From assembly GCA_029962745.1 (NCBI GenBank), contig CM057156.1:33300027-33364026 (forward strand): DNA of 64,000 bases, written 5' to 3'. Positions 12,395 through 25,597 of the stretch are shown here, piece after piece. Position 1 is the first letter of the stretch, and every line of letters starts with the position of its first letter. The notes below the pieces were generated by a model. That model was not told the DNA's origin, searched no databases, and was given only the letters and a program-made list of their open reading frames with translations. The position numbers and the translations under genes are program-made. Source of the stretch: Echinometra lucunter. Lineage: Eukaryota > Echinodermata > Echinoidea > Camarodonta > Echinometridae.

Positions 12395-15300
12395 GTAACC
12401 TTAAGTATCATTTGATTCCCAATCCTCTCTCTCAAATTCCATTCCCATCAATTTCTCTGTCTGCTCATTGCCCCACTTTGTTAACCCTACAGTGGTATTG
12501 TAGTCATTAGATTTTGCTTGTTTCTGAGGAAGAATACAGCCAAAAAATATTAAATTGATCAGTTTGATGCTTAAAGCTTATTGATGCTACTTTTATCTAC
12601 TTTCATATCAAAGCATGTGTCTGTAGGTCACGATATTGTAATAGCTTTTTAGGATTATGCATGGGATCGTCATGAATGTCAATACATCATACTTCATGTA
12701 AAGGTACTGTGGTATTTAGTGTGGGAGGTTAGGGGTATGAAAATAACACAAATTAGTCAATAGTATGAGATAATAAAGACAAGATTAAGCATTTATTGGA
12801 ATACCTCACACATGGACTAGGTTTATATAACTATGGCATTTTATTCAACTTTCATTTTCTTGCAGATGTACTTTGAAAACCAAGGGAATCAAATTATTAA
12901 ATTTTTTCTATTTTCACACTTTAATTATGATATTTTTTTAATTGAAACGCTTGTTTTCCAAGCATTTTTACACTGATTCATATATCAGTCTTCATTTTTT
13001 ACCTGAGAATTTACCATTAGAAGTCTAAGGAAATAATTTTAATTGTTGAAAATTAGTGGGATCTTGAGTGGGATGGATGACAAGTAATTGAACATGATGT
13101 AGTTTAAGTAGGATTTGAAATCCTTTAATAAGGAAGATCTTTTAACTAAGCTTTGAACTGTATGGCCTGAATTCATTAATGATGTTTTGATTTAAACCAT
13201 GGTTTAAAGGGGTTTTAGTATAAACCATGGTTTTAACCTACGTAAGCATTATATGCTCATTCCCTCTTGTTGAATTTGTTGATAGTAATGCAATTATATA
13301 TACTTTTATTTACGCTTAATTTAGTCCACAGTATGGTTTGAAAATAAACCCCTATCCTGAACTCGGGTCTACAAGTACCCTTTTTGTCTAAAAGGAGATG
13401 CCAAGTAAAGCAGTAAGAATTAATGTGATATATCATCACCTGAGAGGCATAAGGTATCAACTCCAATCTTTCATTACAGAATTAATACCTTTCTAGCTCT
13501 CAATAGAGAACAGGTTATGTAAGGATGGTTCCCCGATGTACTGAATAGAATGAAGGTTCAAAAATCAAGGCTGAAAGCACTTCTTTTTTATCTCTTTAAA
13601 TTCCACCAGGATATGGGAACCTGATACAGTCAGTGTGTTCATATCTGTATTAGCTAGTCAGAGACTCCCCGTCCTAATGACAACGATTTCATATCACAAC
13701 GTGTGCTGACTAATATGACAATTGCTAAGTGGCATGTCAAAAACGTCTGCATTGGCATGAAATAAAAAGGAGTTGATAGCCCCATTTTCGGAAGAAACTA
13801 AATCTCTACAGGCAGACAATGTACTTCTTATAGGAGAATGCCGAGCTAGATTAGCTTTCATTGGAGAGTGTTGAGCAAGATGCTTAAATGCTCTTAGATA
13901 TTGACTTTATTTGGGAAGTGGGCTGTTTGCAAATGCTGTGTTTTGTAAGCGCAATATCGGGTGGGTAGAAATACAATAACAACTGTGTTATTTTATTACT
14001 TCTCCAAATGGCATTTAGAGATAGACTGAGTTACAGCGCTATATGATTTATTCATGTGTGCTAGCCACAAGCAAGTCTTCTTGCAAAGATATGCATAGAA
14101 TATAATGATTGCTGACAGTTGGTGTATAATGTTGTTTCACTCAAATCCGAAGTGGTCATTTCTTATTAATCAACCCCCCCCCCTCACTAACAATTATCAT
14201 TTATTCTCATATTGTTCCCTTTCTTCATGTCTTCACTTTGATACAGTTTTTTTTTTAACCTACATATTCTTTTGTTATTATTTTTTTGTTGTTATTTATT
14301 ATTTTTTTTGTTTTTATTTATTAATTTTTTCCTTTTCATTTGCCTGTTCTTCTACTTCATATTCCTACTCATTGCTTTAATCAAGAGAGGTTTTCCTATT
14401 TCACAGTTGTATATCTTTTCCAGTAGTGACTATTTCTCTCTCTCTGAACCATTTCCTTTCATTCCACCTATCATTAACATTTTGTCTTTTTAAATTTGTC
14501 TTTTTGGAGCCAGAAAGGTGTTAAGTCCATATAAAATGATATGAGTTAATGCTCTTCTGGCTATGAACAGATGATATACTCATGTTTGCTATATTTACTA
14601 TTCGCTGGTACTCTCTCACTTTTTCTCCAATCCAGTCTAATGTTTTGCTTAATGAATTAATTTGTAGGGAGAAATGATGACAAATGTTCTTTTGATATTT
14701 TCTTTAAATTCTGATGATTTTGCATTCATTTTTGCTGATAATTATTCTCTATACTCTATATTGCTCAAGTTTCTCAGTTGTTTCATGTTCCCTGGTACAC
14801 TCAGTGTAAAGGAGAAAATTGATTATTACAATTGTTTAATTTAATTGTAAGATCGTGGCAATAGTCAACAGTAGTTGTCAAAGGGATAGTGATAGTTTTC
14901 TCACTTACAGAAATATCTGACATGGATAAGAGTTTGCCTACTCGTAAGCATATGTAATGGAGAGACTCATATCGCTGGATATGGTTAAGAGTTGTGACTG
15001 GATATATCTTTGAAATATGTGAAGCATAAGCGTAAGTAGATAAGTCACTAACACAGATGTGAGAGATAATATTTCCCCTCTATATATGATAAAAAAAGAC
15101 AGAACAAGGCAAGAAAGAGGATGCCTTTTCTTTCTCCTTTTCACTTTGTTTTAAATGTTGGGTATGGCTCTCTCGAACAATGATGTGCAAATAGTGTCAA
15201 AAAGGGGTCTCTCATAGCAATGGCTGACGATGTCATCGGGCTTCATAGCCAGGGGCGACATTTTGCATTAGACTTGTCAATTATGGTGTAGCTGGGAGGG

Positions 15301-15590
15301 AAACGTTTCATAATATGATTCTCTCTTTCTCCCTCACCATTTCCAGCCATTCTTTTCTATCTATCCAAGCAAACTTATGATGAGCTATGAATATTATGTC
15401 TCCTATTGATGAACTTATCTATGAATTCTGCGATGAAGAGAGAGAGTGTTATGGATGGGCTGGGTTATGAAGACTTATGGATATTTAATAGGATGTATTG
15501 ACTGATATGAGGTCATGTTTTACCTTAATCCTTTTGACTACTGATTGATTATTTTCATAAAGTGTATACAGGTGTCACCCGATTCCCGTA
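12395..15590. other. Intron 1, second part: no gene seen
   Basis: AT-rich intron. It includes a small palindromic stretch with two copies of TAAACCATGGTTTA at about 13193-13235, a C10 run near 14173 and a pyrimidine-rich stretch around 14220-14480. One short palindromic repeat element is annotated separately at 14506. Confidence 0.5.
14506..14562. repeat. Short palindromic dispersed repeat, copy 1
   Basis: Begins ggagccagaaaggtgttaag and ends gagttaatgctcttctggct, so the two ends are inverted copies. The same sequence in opposite orientation lies at 28152-28210, and partial copies lie near 9875, 16490 and 48040. This is the pattern of a very small MITE-like element or a foldback repeat. Confidence 0.6.
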
Positions 15591-15593
15591 GGC

Positions 15594-16165
15594 AACAGGT
15601 TAAACCATTCATGACAGGAACTATTTGAAGCCTTTTTGAAGCTTTCTTTTTCTTTTTCAAATTGGCAACACCAAGTCTTTTTCTTTTATGGATCTGAAAT
15701 TATTATAAATTGGCAGGGAGTATGTTGAGAAAGTAAAAAAAGTTGCCAATATGTATGAATAGGTAATCATGTTAAACTATCCATCACATTGCCAATTTAA
15801 AGATTTTAGTGCTTATTTTCCTTTAAGAAATTTCTGCATCAACCAAAATGGGCACAGTATGTATAGATTTTTTTTGCTCTTCCTCATGTACATGTATTTG
15901 GTATGTTTATTTGGTATGTTTATTTGGTATGTTTATTTGGGCTCTGCATCAATTATTATTGCCAATATGTATGAATAGGTAATCATGTTAAACTATCCAT
16001 CACATTGCCAATTTAAAGATTTTAGTGCTTATTTTCCTTTAAGAAATTTCTGCATCAACCAAAATGGGCACAGTATGTATAGATTTTTTTTGCTCTTCCT
16101 CATGTACATGTATTTGGTATGTTTATTTGGGCTCTGCATCAATTGTTATTGAGACCAAACCACAC
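15594..16165 (+). repeat. Dispersed repeat family R1, copy a, with internal tandem duplication
   Basis: Shares order and sequence with the copy at 19668-20057 (inverted): ggttaaaccattcatgacag, aaattggcaacacca, cattgccaatttaaagattt, gcttattttcctttaa and gctctgcatcaa. Inside it, about 217 bp (15744-15960) are repeated immediately (15961-16151) almost without change; the first unit also has three copies of a 13-bp tggtatgtttatt motif against one in the second. No protein-coding capacity or terminal repeats were recognised. Confidence 0.65.
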
Positions 16166-16349
16166 AATATGGAATTCTGTCATGAGTGGATTAATATAGG
16201 GAGTATACATGTTGGTAGATTGTCTGCCAAGGATCAAAAGGACATTAATTCATACCACTTAACATTTAGTACAGGAAATATCCTAGTGGTTTGGGGAAAT
16301 GTCCCCTCAGTTTCCACCTGTATTGTATGATTGTGGAAAGGAGTTAGCA

Positions 16350-19300
16350 AAAATCTTCGTCTTAAAAACATATATTTAGATTTAGAACAAAGTATGCAGA
16401 GTTTTAAAACCCATTTTTGAAAAGCACTATGAATACAAATCAGATCTGGATATTGAATGAATGCTGGTGAAGTAAGTCTCCCATGCTTCGGGAGGGCCAG
16501 AAAGAATGTTAAGTAGAATGGTCTTGCTTTTATCCTCAAAGAGAAACATTTACCTATAATTGTAAAATTTTATTCGGTATGGTTGGTAGGCTTTCAAGAT
16601 GTTAAAGGCTGGTCTGATTATATACTGTTGGTAGTTCACTTTCCATTATTCTGATTATATCTTTATGCACAGTTGAGTAAATTTCGATAGAAACTGCACA
16701 ATATGAATTTACAATTGTTTTTTTCCATGGAATATATTTTATGTCCAGTTTATCTGTTAAAAAAGAATCATGTCACATTGTAGCTTTCCAATTTTCTCCA
16801 CAAACTTTGGGGAAAGATTGAAGAAGATCAGTTGCTGTGTATTAAAGTCTTGATAAATTGTTAAGTCAAAAGAAATGTTCAGACTGATATATTTTTAGAG
16901 GAACATGCACATTCGGTTCCAATCGGGTATTGCCATGCATCGATTTAATCTGTCTGGTAAAGGTCATGTGAATTACAGATGTGGAGTTAGATGAGAAGCA
17001 AAAGGGCGATAAAGAGCTGTTGTGAGAAACATCAAGATGAGGTAATGTTTTCACACTTGTCACCTCTCTTGCCCGCCCTAACGCGTAAACCGTATGATTG
17101 GTGGAAGTAAAAAGACCCTGGTGAGCAAGGAAATTTACACTTCATTTGAACGGGAAGCCAATGTTTGGAATCGGGGGCATCCTCTCTTCCTCACATTCGG
17201 TTTATTCAAAGTTAAAGTGTGCCCTTGTATGCTCCTCTTTCATGTTTCTTCTTTGTGAAACTTGGAAGTTCTTGTTCTCAGTCTCTTTTTTTCCTCTTTC
17301 AACTTTTCTTTTCTGTTTTAACTTTTTTCTTTTCTTTCTTTGTCTCCTTTTCTCTTTCCTTCAAATTTTGTCTTTTTCTCTCCTTATTTTTCAGTGTGGC
17401 TGTCATTTGCTTTGATCTGTTAAATGCGTTTATTTGTTTACAATCTTCATCTCTGTATCTTCCTTGATTCTTCTATGAGCCAACATTCCTTTTGTCTTTA
17501 TTCCTTTCCTTCTTTTCTTCACTATCTTATACAATCTTTCTTCTCTCTTTTTACCCCTTTCTGTCTTTCTTCTTTTGTTTCTTCTGGTGATCATTTGCTT
17601 TAATATTGCTTTTAGTCCCTTTATACTTTCATTCCTACAATTTTTATTGTTTTGTGATTAATACTCTCATCTTTCTACTTTTCAAGGCTTACTCTCTTTC
17701 CCTTGATTCTGTATCTCCTTTTTTTCTCTCTCTCCCAATCTCATAATCTTATTTTCTTGATTTTGGATTTGTATTCAGCCGTTATCGTTTTTTTCCCCAG
17801 ACATGTATGTTTTATTCACCTACTTTTCTTTCTCTTATATAAGACTACTATTCATTTAAATAGGATATTCTGTTGTGATACTGTGGAAACCACATTTTGT
17901 ACTTTGAATAAACGATTCCCATCTCACGTTCTGTATTGTCCACCTTTTCTATCTCCATCTGTGCCTCAAATGCACTTTTATTGCAATAACTTAGAGATAG
18001 ATAAACATCGTCGTTTTCCTCCATCTGTCTCTCCTTCCCTCTCTTACTTCTCATGCGTGAATGATTCAGGCTACCTGTATGTTGAATTTGTTCGGATTAC
18101 ATAGTCCCTTACCACCCACCATTTAAATGTCAAACCAGGTACAACGAAAACGAGAGATTTATGTTTTTATTCGAGGCCATCCAAATACCAGGATGTACTG
18201 CTGAAAAGATAGAAAAGAAAAAGAAGAAGGCCCCCCTCCCCCGAACATAGAGTACATGAATATAGCAAATACAAGATTACAGGTGGATTAGTTTATGTTT
18301 AAAGCAATGAAGATTTAAATTTTGTATTATGTCAAGTTGATGATTATCAGCTCTTGGGCCTTTTAGCTATATTGTAAATGTGTCTTTTGCATGTAAAATG
18401 CAAAGGAATTTTTTGTTTTTAACATCTAAATGACTGTTCTTTCTCATTTTGTGATTTTAAATTTTTGACTCCATAACCACAATTGTCACACGGCTTTTAT
18501 TCATTTACATTATAGAAAATATTTGCAGCTTTGTCAGTCTAATTCATATTATAAGCATTCACTTTAAACGATTTTTGCCCAGCCGTGCCACTCGGCAGCT
18601 CATATTCATGATTCATGCTTTCGAATTCATCTTGGAAGCATTCAATTTAGCATTTTGGTCAGTCAAATTCACACTTTCCTCATCCATATTTAAAGTTTTC
18701 ACATGTATTTCGTAAAGCCTTCATTCAATTTCACATCCCATGGTCACATGATCATGCAACACACAAGCTTGCACATTCAAATTCATTTGGGAGCATCCAA
18801 TTAGACTCATCCCTGTATGACTTTTTACTGTTCATATGCCAATCATTTTAAAATGTTAAAGACACATAATAGGGTCGTTTTGTCTCAGTCAAAATTTGTT
18901 CTGCAAAGTCACAATTACCTTGTTGAAGTTATTATGCAGATTTCAAGTACCAGTAGAGCATTCTTTTTTTTGAAAAGTAGACCCCAGTTATTTTTAGACC
19001 TCAATATTTTTTCTTCATTTTAGGGTTCCAAGCAAGTATCTTGTATCCCTTAGATATAACATCTGTTTTAAAAAAAATCAATGAAATATACTAAATTCAG
19101 ATAGCTTTACTGCCCTTTACGAGTAATTCCAAGTGACTTGGGAGTACTCAAGTTGGCACATCTTGAATTTGACATGCTTGTAAGTCAAACAAGTCAACTT
19201 GGTTAGTACACTGAACAGCAAGTCTCAATATAGTAACCCTCTCCCCCCCCCCCCCTCCTTGATTATTTATTGTTTATTATCATTGAAAGTTTCTTTTAGT

Positions 19301-19600
19301 TTTTGAGGATGATTTTATGACTTCTTACCATAAACCAATAGTTTGGATTACCTGGTTCCCCCTTTAAAAAATGTGTGTAATTTAGTTTACCTGCAAATGC
19401 CCAGACGCTCATTAGCGTAGCAGGTTGATGTGCTTGCTCCAATCATATGGTATTCAAATTTTCAATTTGAGGTCAAAATGTGCCAATCTGATTAGGAGGA
19501 ACAAATTAAGGGGATGCTGAAGAGCAAGTTGAATGTTGAATTGGGGGTAGTAGATTGGTAATGACATATATCCTTACAGCTTGAGAAGGAAGTTTTGCAC
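16350..19600. other. Intron 1, third part: no gene seen
   Basis: AT-rich intron with a long pyrimidine-rich section at about 17220-18060 and a degenerate run of attca-like motifs at about 18590-18800. Two C-runs lie at 18228-18242 and 19243-19254. No splice-bounded exon was found. Confidence 0.5.
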
Positions 19601-19667
19601 CATCAGCATGTGGTTTGTTTGTTCTTTTACACTAAGATCCTTCACCTCTCATTTCCAGTTAGATTCA

Positions 19668-20057
19668 CATTTTGTGGTTTGGCCTAATATCTTTTGATGC
19701 AAAGCCCTAAATATCATACCAAATACATGAGCAGAAAGAGCAAAAAATTCTACACAAACTGTTCCCATTTTGGCTGCCTCAATATTTGTTGTTTGATGCT
19801 GAAAATTTTTAAAAGGAAAATAAGCACTAAAATCCTTAAATTGGCAATGTGATAGAGAGTTTAAAATCACTCTTTTCTCCTTCAAATTGGCAACTTTTTG
19901 ACCTCTTATCATGCTTTTTGTCACTTTATTTTTATTTCAGATACATGATGTTTTATAAGAAAAATGTAGCAATGAAATAAAAATGTTGGTGTTGCCAATT
20001 TGATGAATAAAAGCTGATCAAATTAGGCTTCAAATAATTCTTGTCACGAATGGGTTA
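19668..20057 (-). repeat. Dispersed repeat family R1, copy b (inverted)
   Basis: On the minus strand it reads ggttaaagctg-proximal sequence, then aattggcaacaccaaca, cacattgccaatttaagg, gcttattttccttttaa, catgtatttggtatga and ggccaaaccacaaaatgtg, co-linear with copy a at 15594-16165. It lacks the internal duplication and is more diverged. The element class is unknown; the repeated ttgccaattt motif is characteristic. Confidence 0.6.
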
Positions 20058-20099
20058 AAGCTGTTTTTTTTTAAACACCTTTTTATGTATATTATTTCA

Positions 20100-23000
20100 A
20101 TGGTGGTGTGTTATGTATAATACCTGCATATGTAGCCAAGAGAGCCTAGTGTGCATTCAATACAAATTCAAATTTAGTTCTATTTGTTGCATGTCATCAT
20201 TGTAATTATTTATGTCTTAGAAAGAAGATGAAATTTAAGTGGTTTTTACAATTAATATGGCCATAACACATAGCATGATTGCCTTTTACAAGGATTTACT
20301 ATTTGTTTTCCATACACTGATGGACTTTTTACTGAAGCAATCTTTTCCCTATTATTGTTGCAGTAATTTATTTTAATATATTTTTGGTACACACATTTAC
20401 TATGTAAATGCATGCTGAAATGGATACACTTACCTCACCCTGCATCCATACTAATATATGCTCTCTAAAAATAGACTGATAAATCAGGAATTCACTGTTG
20501 TGGAATTAAATGCTATTTTTATGAGACTTATAAATCATTTTGCCACGCGCGAATGGTATATTTTATTGCATGGATGTGATGAAACATGAACCTACCAGTA
20601 TCCTCAAACTTATTTGCACATTACAAGTACGTGTAAGGAGACACCCCCCCCCCCCCCAAACACACACACACATATACCCTGACACTGTCCACACACACCA
20701 GGAACCATGATGGCAAGCCACCTCCACCACCTTCCTGGTATACAAAAGCCCCAAGTCAAAGGATTAAAAGCTGTTAATCTTAGAACAATGAGAACTCTTT
20801 GAGAAATAACAAAGGAGGTTAGAGATCCATTAGCAAGAAAAGAGGGGGAAAAGTTCAACAGAAATCAATTAACAGGAAGGGAACCATTTGCTCAACTGCT
20901 TTACTGGTTGTGTAGCAGTTCACATCATTCAACTATCAAATCATAAATTAAGTTCACTGCCTTTGAAATCCATCAGGACTAACTGTGTTTACACTAGTAG
21001 TATGGAATCATGTTTTTAAAAACACAGTTTTGGAAAGTTACTTTTCTCCAGGTACTGCATGGAGATGATTTATCACTTTCTCTTTCTCCATCCATAATAT
21101 CAGTTTCATGAAGTGTTTTGATATTAATGGTTCTGTACAAAGAAGACAAGTTCAATTGTTCAGTCTCCTAGCTGTATGTCAGTATTTTATCTCCTTGTAA
21201 GTTAAAGTTTATAAAGGAATCCTCAAATTTTTAGCAGGAGGTTTTTTGCCAGGTTAGTATCCTATCAGTCATTTTAGTAATTTGTGATGAGTGTATGTAC
21301 TTGTGCAATAAAACTTTTGAGTTTTATTTCTTTGTTTGGCAGCTGTTCAGCTGTAATGTTTATCAGGTTTAGGTGTGGACTGGAAGTTTAAGAGGATTAA
21401 TTCGACCACTAAATCTTGTCTCTCTGTGTTAACAACTGTGCATTAATACAAAGGAACCTCTGTAATGGGTGATTTGCAAAGGAGAAAGTAAGACAGAATG
21501 ACGTTTTTTTTCAGGTTCACACTCGATTTTGTTTCTTGGGAGTGGTTAACTATATCTTGATTTAGAGAAGTGGGATTGATGTTGATTTGGTGGAGCTGAA
21601 AAGAAGAAGGCAACAGGAAGGATCGACAGTTACGAGGAAGAACAGCCCAGGGCTTGAGTTTCCCAGAAAATTGGTCTTGCTTGATTGTGTTTGTCTTGTG
21701 ACACGTGTGTGCGTGTGAGGGGAAGGAATAGGGACACAGTGAAGGCCCTGGATTCTGACAGGAAGGGGGTCTTTTGCAGCGCCATTCAGTCGATGTGAGA
21801 ATTACTGCTGGGATGTGAAGGGTGCGTCTAGTGGAAATGGGCACTTCCTGTCACCTCTATGCCCTTGGTCTATGACAGGGAGGGGCTTCCCTGGAGCCTA
21901 ATTAGAGTACAAAAGGGACCACTTAGGGGCGGACCTGTTACAGAGGGGATGTGCCAATTTGGAAAAGGAAATATCTTAAAATCTAGTTCAAATATTGCTC
22001 TTTTGTAGTTGTTTAGTAGAGTATCAAGCATGACATCCATGGTTTCTGTAAGTTTGGAAACACAGCTGGTATAAATTTGATGGACACCTAGTTGACTGCT
22101 GATGATTAATCAATCACCATGGATATTAAGACGTTTGGGATTTAGTATCTCATTCATCATCTCTTGGATTAGTATCATTCCATGCCACAGTTGCTGTTAT
22201 GAAAGCAGCTTTGGTGTTGTGAGAGAGTGGATATCATTGAACAGTATTGTTTTATTGTCATCTTTTGAAATGTCTGCAGCCATGGTTTTATGTCTATATT
22301 TGTAAGAAACCTTACAAGTCCTTAGAAGACCAATGTGAACTGTAATTCCATGTAGTGGAATTCTCTAGATTTATTTTCCATGGATTCTTATTTCATGGAG
22401 ATTCCATACACGAAACACCATCGTTACCTCTCGTCTCGATTGGGTCTCAGGAAGGTACAGGAAAAAATGCCTCTCTTTGTTACAACTCAGCGTTTATTCA
22501 GTGAGTATCGTTTGAAACCTTTAGAAAGCTCTGTCAGAAATTAGTGAGAATAGTTTTGGAGAACTTGATGAGAAGCTGGTAATTCATTAAACACATAAGA
22601 TGCATTTTGGGGGTTTAAAAAAATACTGCAGCATTTTTCATTTTGCCATTCAAGCATTCCAGTTTGCACATGTACAAGTTGATAAGTCTGTAAAAGCAGA
22701 CAAATTTGTCCTTTTTGAATTAATGTTTATTAATTGGAATTTTCAAGTTATGAGATAGAAACGAAAAATGGAAATAGTGAAATGATTTTGTTTTCTTTTT
22801 TTTCAAGGAAAGATACAGAGGCTTACGAATCAAATGGAAACCATTGTTTGAGCTATTTTAGTTTTATATGTGGAGTCTTGATTCTGATATATTTAAAGAT
22901 ATAAAGATCTATTTGATCTGTTCCACATTTAGTGGAAAAAGCTGAGGATCCATTATACCGTGGTGTCTGACAGCACAAAAGTAACCTAAACATTTGTGGG

Positions 23001-24000
23001 CATCACAAGATGTCATGTCACACACATGACGATTCCTATTCTCCCTTTCAAAACAGAGTCTAAATATGTGGTAATTTAAATGTCATCCCGGCATGATATT
23101 AATAATAAGGTGGGGTGGAAATTACGTCGTACGTTTGCATAGTTTTTCACTAGAACCCTGGGGACCCGCAGGGCACCGAGAGAAACGATAGATGGTCGGA
23201 GAGTCACTGACAGATGCGGAGGGAGCGGGGGAGAGGAGAGGGTGATACAAAAATCTGCTAAAATTTTTCAGTCTTTGAAAAGCTCCCTGTTCTGTGTCGC
23301 GGCTGCCCTGGCCACTCATTACGTCAGGGGGAAGTTGCGTGGGGAAATTGCGTAGAAATCATTGGTTATTAGGCCATTAGTTTCTCTTTTGTTGGTTGAT
23401 ATCTGCCTGGCTTGATGTCGTAGAGAGCCCCAAGAAGTGTTTCATGATGACTTGATTGATCTGGCCTCCTATATGCCTTTTTTTTTGCTTGAGGATCAAG
23501 TGTAGTAGGTCAGAAAGGAATCTCATTTTGTCGGAATGAGTTGATGTGGTTCTCCATAAGGTGACGTGGCATGTCACCTATTCTCCTTTTCATTCATCCA
23601 ATGATGGATTTTGATGATTCAAATATCTTTTGTATGGTGTATGGCTTGATTTTGTTATGTTTATTTCGTTGCATATGCACCCCATGGGTTTAAGAAATGC
23701 TAATTGCAACGGAAGTGTGCAAAGTTGCAAGAACAAATAATCATTTGAATAAAATCTTGCAATAGAATGTTTCTTCGTACAGTTACACTTGTTTTGGCTA
23801 AGATGATCTGTTGCTGAATCCTATAGACCATTTCACTTTCAGATATGAATATTACATCCATTGTAACAATGCATTTTGTTGATTGCTTTAAAAAGAAATC
23901 AAATTAATTTTTTTTTTTAGCCCCTGTTTGTTCAGTAGTACTTTATTTTTTAATGAAAAATGATTTTGAATTGTTATATTCTGACAATTGCAGCATGCTT
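20100..24000. other. Intron 1, fourth part: no gene, two GC-richer islands
   Basis: Mostly AT-rich intron. It contains a C16 run next to a (CA)n (20643-20672), a less AT-rich section at 21600-21960 and a CpG-containing island at 23090-23360 described under regulatory features. No exon with fitting phase and splice sites was seen. Confidence 0.5.
23090..23360. promoter_or_regulatory. CpG-containing island inside intron 1, candidate regulatory element
   Basis: GC content and CpG count rise sharply here (attacgtcgtacg, ggacccgcag, gtgtcgcggctgcc). Two ATTACGTC-type CRE half-sites occur, at about 23123 and 23318 (cattacgtcaggg). No open frame with splice sites explains the composition, so an enhancer or an unrecognised promoter is the best guess. 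Confidence 0.3.
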
Positions 24001-24029
24001 GCACTTGTGCCTTGAAATGTCATACTAGC

Positions 24030-24565
24030 CCTGTTCATATTACCCAATACTGCAATATTACCAAAGCGCATAGGTAAGCAAATTCCAATGGATGCCGTTC
24101 ACATTACAGGGAAAATATGGTGATATTACTGTGATAATAGCGGTATTCTCCCTTTCACGCCATTTATATTTGCATAAGCAATATTACGGTATTCAGTTCT
24201 ATCACCAAGTCCCAAAATGCATCCTGGTTACCCAGCGTGCAATGCGCATTGGCTAAGGTCTTACCACTGCACTTCACACTATGCACTTGTCAACGACACA
24301 CTACGCTCCATTGCACAAGCTGTAATTGTTGCAGATATGTTGCAGATGGTGTGCATATCCACCAGGTTTCTACAATATTTCTTTAATATTACTTGGTCTT
24401 GAAGCATCAAATATGCATAAAATAAACACAAAATAAGAGGAAGCAAAATCCCACAATATTTGGTGAAGGCAATTCATATTACCAACTGTCCAAAGAGTAT
24501 CCATTAAATAGGCTTAACATTTGCACTTACATGTATCTTACGGATAGGTCGGTAATATGAACAGG
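24030..24565. mobile_element. MITE with 15-bp perfect terminal inverted repeats
   Basis: The left end cctgttcatattacc (24030-24044) and the right end ggtaatatgaacagg (24551-24565) are exact inverted copies. The interior (about 500 bp) repeats shorter ATATTACC/GGTAATATT themes and has no coding capacity, as expected of a non-autonomous DNA transposon. No clear target-site duplication was seen, partly because the right end runs into the tandem array. Confidence 0.6.
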
Positions 24566-25302
24566 ACTTGATTTATCTGGTTTATACTGATGTATACTGT
24601 ATTTTACATGTATCTTACGGATAGGTGGGCAATGTGAACAGGACTTGATTTATCTGGTTTATACTGATGTGTACTGTATTTTACGTGTATCTTACGGATA
24701 GGTGGGCAATGTGAACAGGACTTGATTTATCTGGTTTATACTGATGTGTACTGTATTTTACGTGTATCTTACGGATAGGTGGGCAATGTGAACAGGACTT
24801 GATTTATCTGGTTTATACTGATGTGTACTGTATTTTACGTGTATCTTACGGATAGGTGGGCAATGTGAACAGGACTTGATTTATCTGGTTTATACTGATG
24901 TGTACTGTATTTTACGTGTATCTTACGGATAGGTGGGCAATGTGAACAGGACTTGATTTATCTGGTTTATACTGATGTGTACTGTATTTTACGTGTATCT
25001 TAAGGATAGGTGGGCAATGTGAACAGGACTTGATTTATCTGGTTTATACTGATGTGTACTGTATTTTACGTGTATCTTAAGGATAGGTGGGCAATGTGAA
25101 CAGGACTTGATTTATCTGGTTTATACTGATGTGTACTGTATTTTACGTGTATCTTAAGGATAGGTGGGCAATGTGAACAGGACTTGATTTATCTGGTTTA
25201 TACTGATGTGTACTGTATTTTACGTGTATCTTAAGGATAGGTGGGCAATGTGAACAGGACTTGATTTATCTGGTTTATACTGATTTGTACGGTATTTTAA
25301 CC
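24534..25302 (+). repeat. 77-bp minisatellite, about 10 copies
   Basis: The unit starts tatcttacggataggtgggc and ends ctgtattttacgtg; starts fall exactly every 77 bp (24534, 24611, 24688 and so on to 25227). Copy 1 is the diverged right end of the adjacent MITE; copies 2-9 are nearly identical. The first six carry cttacgg and the last four cttaagg. The unit contains the MITE terminal sequence, so the array arose by amplifying the transposon end plus its flank. Confidence 0.9.
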
Positions 25303-25503
25303 CACTGACTTGCATGGAGGATCTTTATTTTGAGAGGGGTCAGTGCAGAATTATTCTATGCAGAAGTCAATTTGTCAAGTATCTTTTTTATAGTTCAATT
25401 AAAAAAGAATGGGTAAACAACTGTGGGTGTAATACATCCTTTAAATTTATGTAATGAATATATATGATCATACAGTCACTACACATTAGTGATGTAGCCT
25501 AAA

Positions 25504-25597
25504 TTAAATGGACTTCTGTATGTAGGAGGCTTAATAGTGACCACTATTAAGCCTCTTAAATGGACTTCTGTATGTAGGAGGCTTAATAGTGACCACT
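25504..25597. repeat. Direct duplication around a perfect 30-bp palindrome
   Basis: About 42 bp (ttaaatggacttctgtatgt onward) occur at 25504 and again at 25556. Between them gaggcttaatagtg, ac and cactattaagcctc form a hairpin with a 14-bp perfect stem (25526-25555). Confidence 0.8.
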
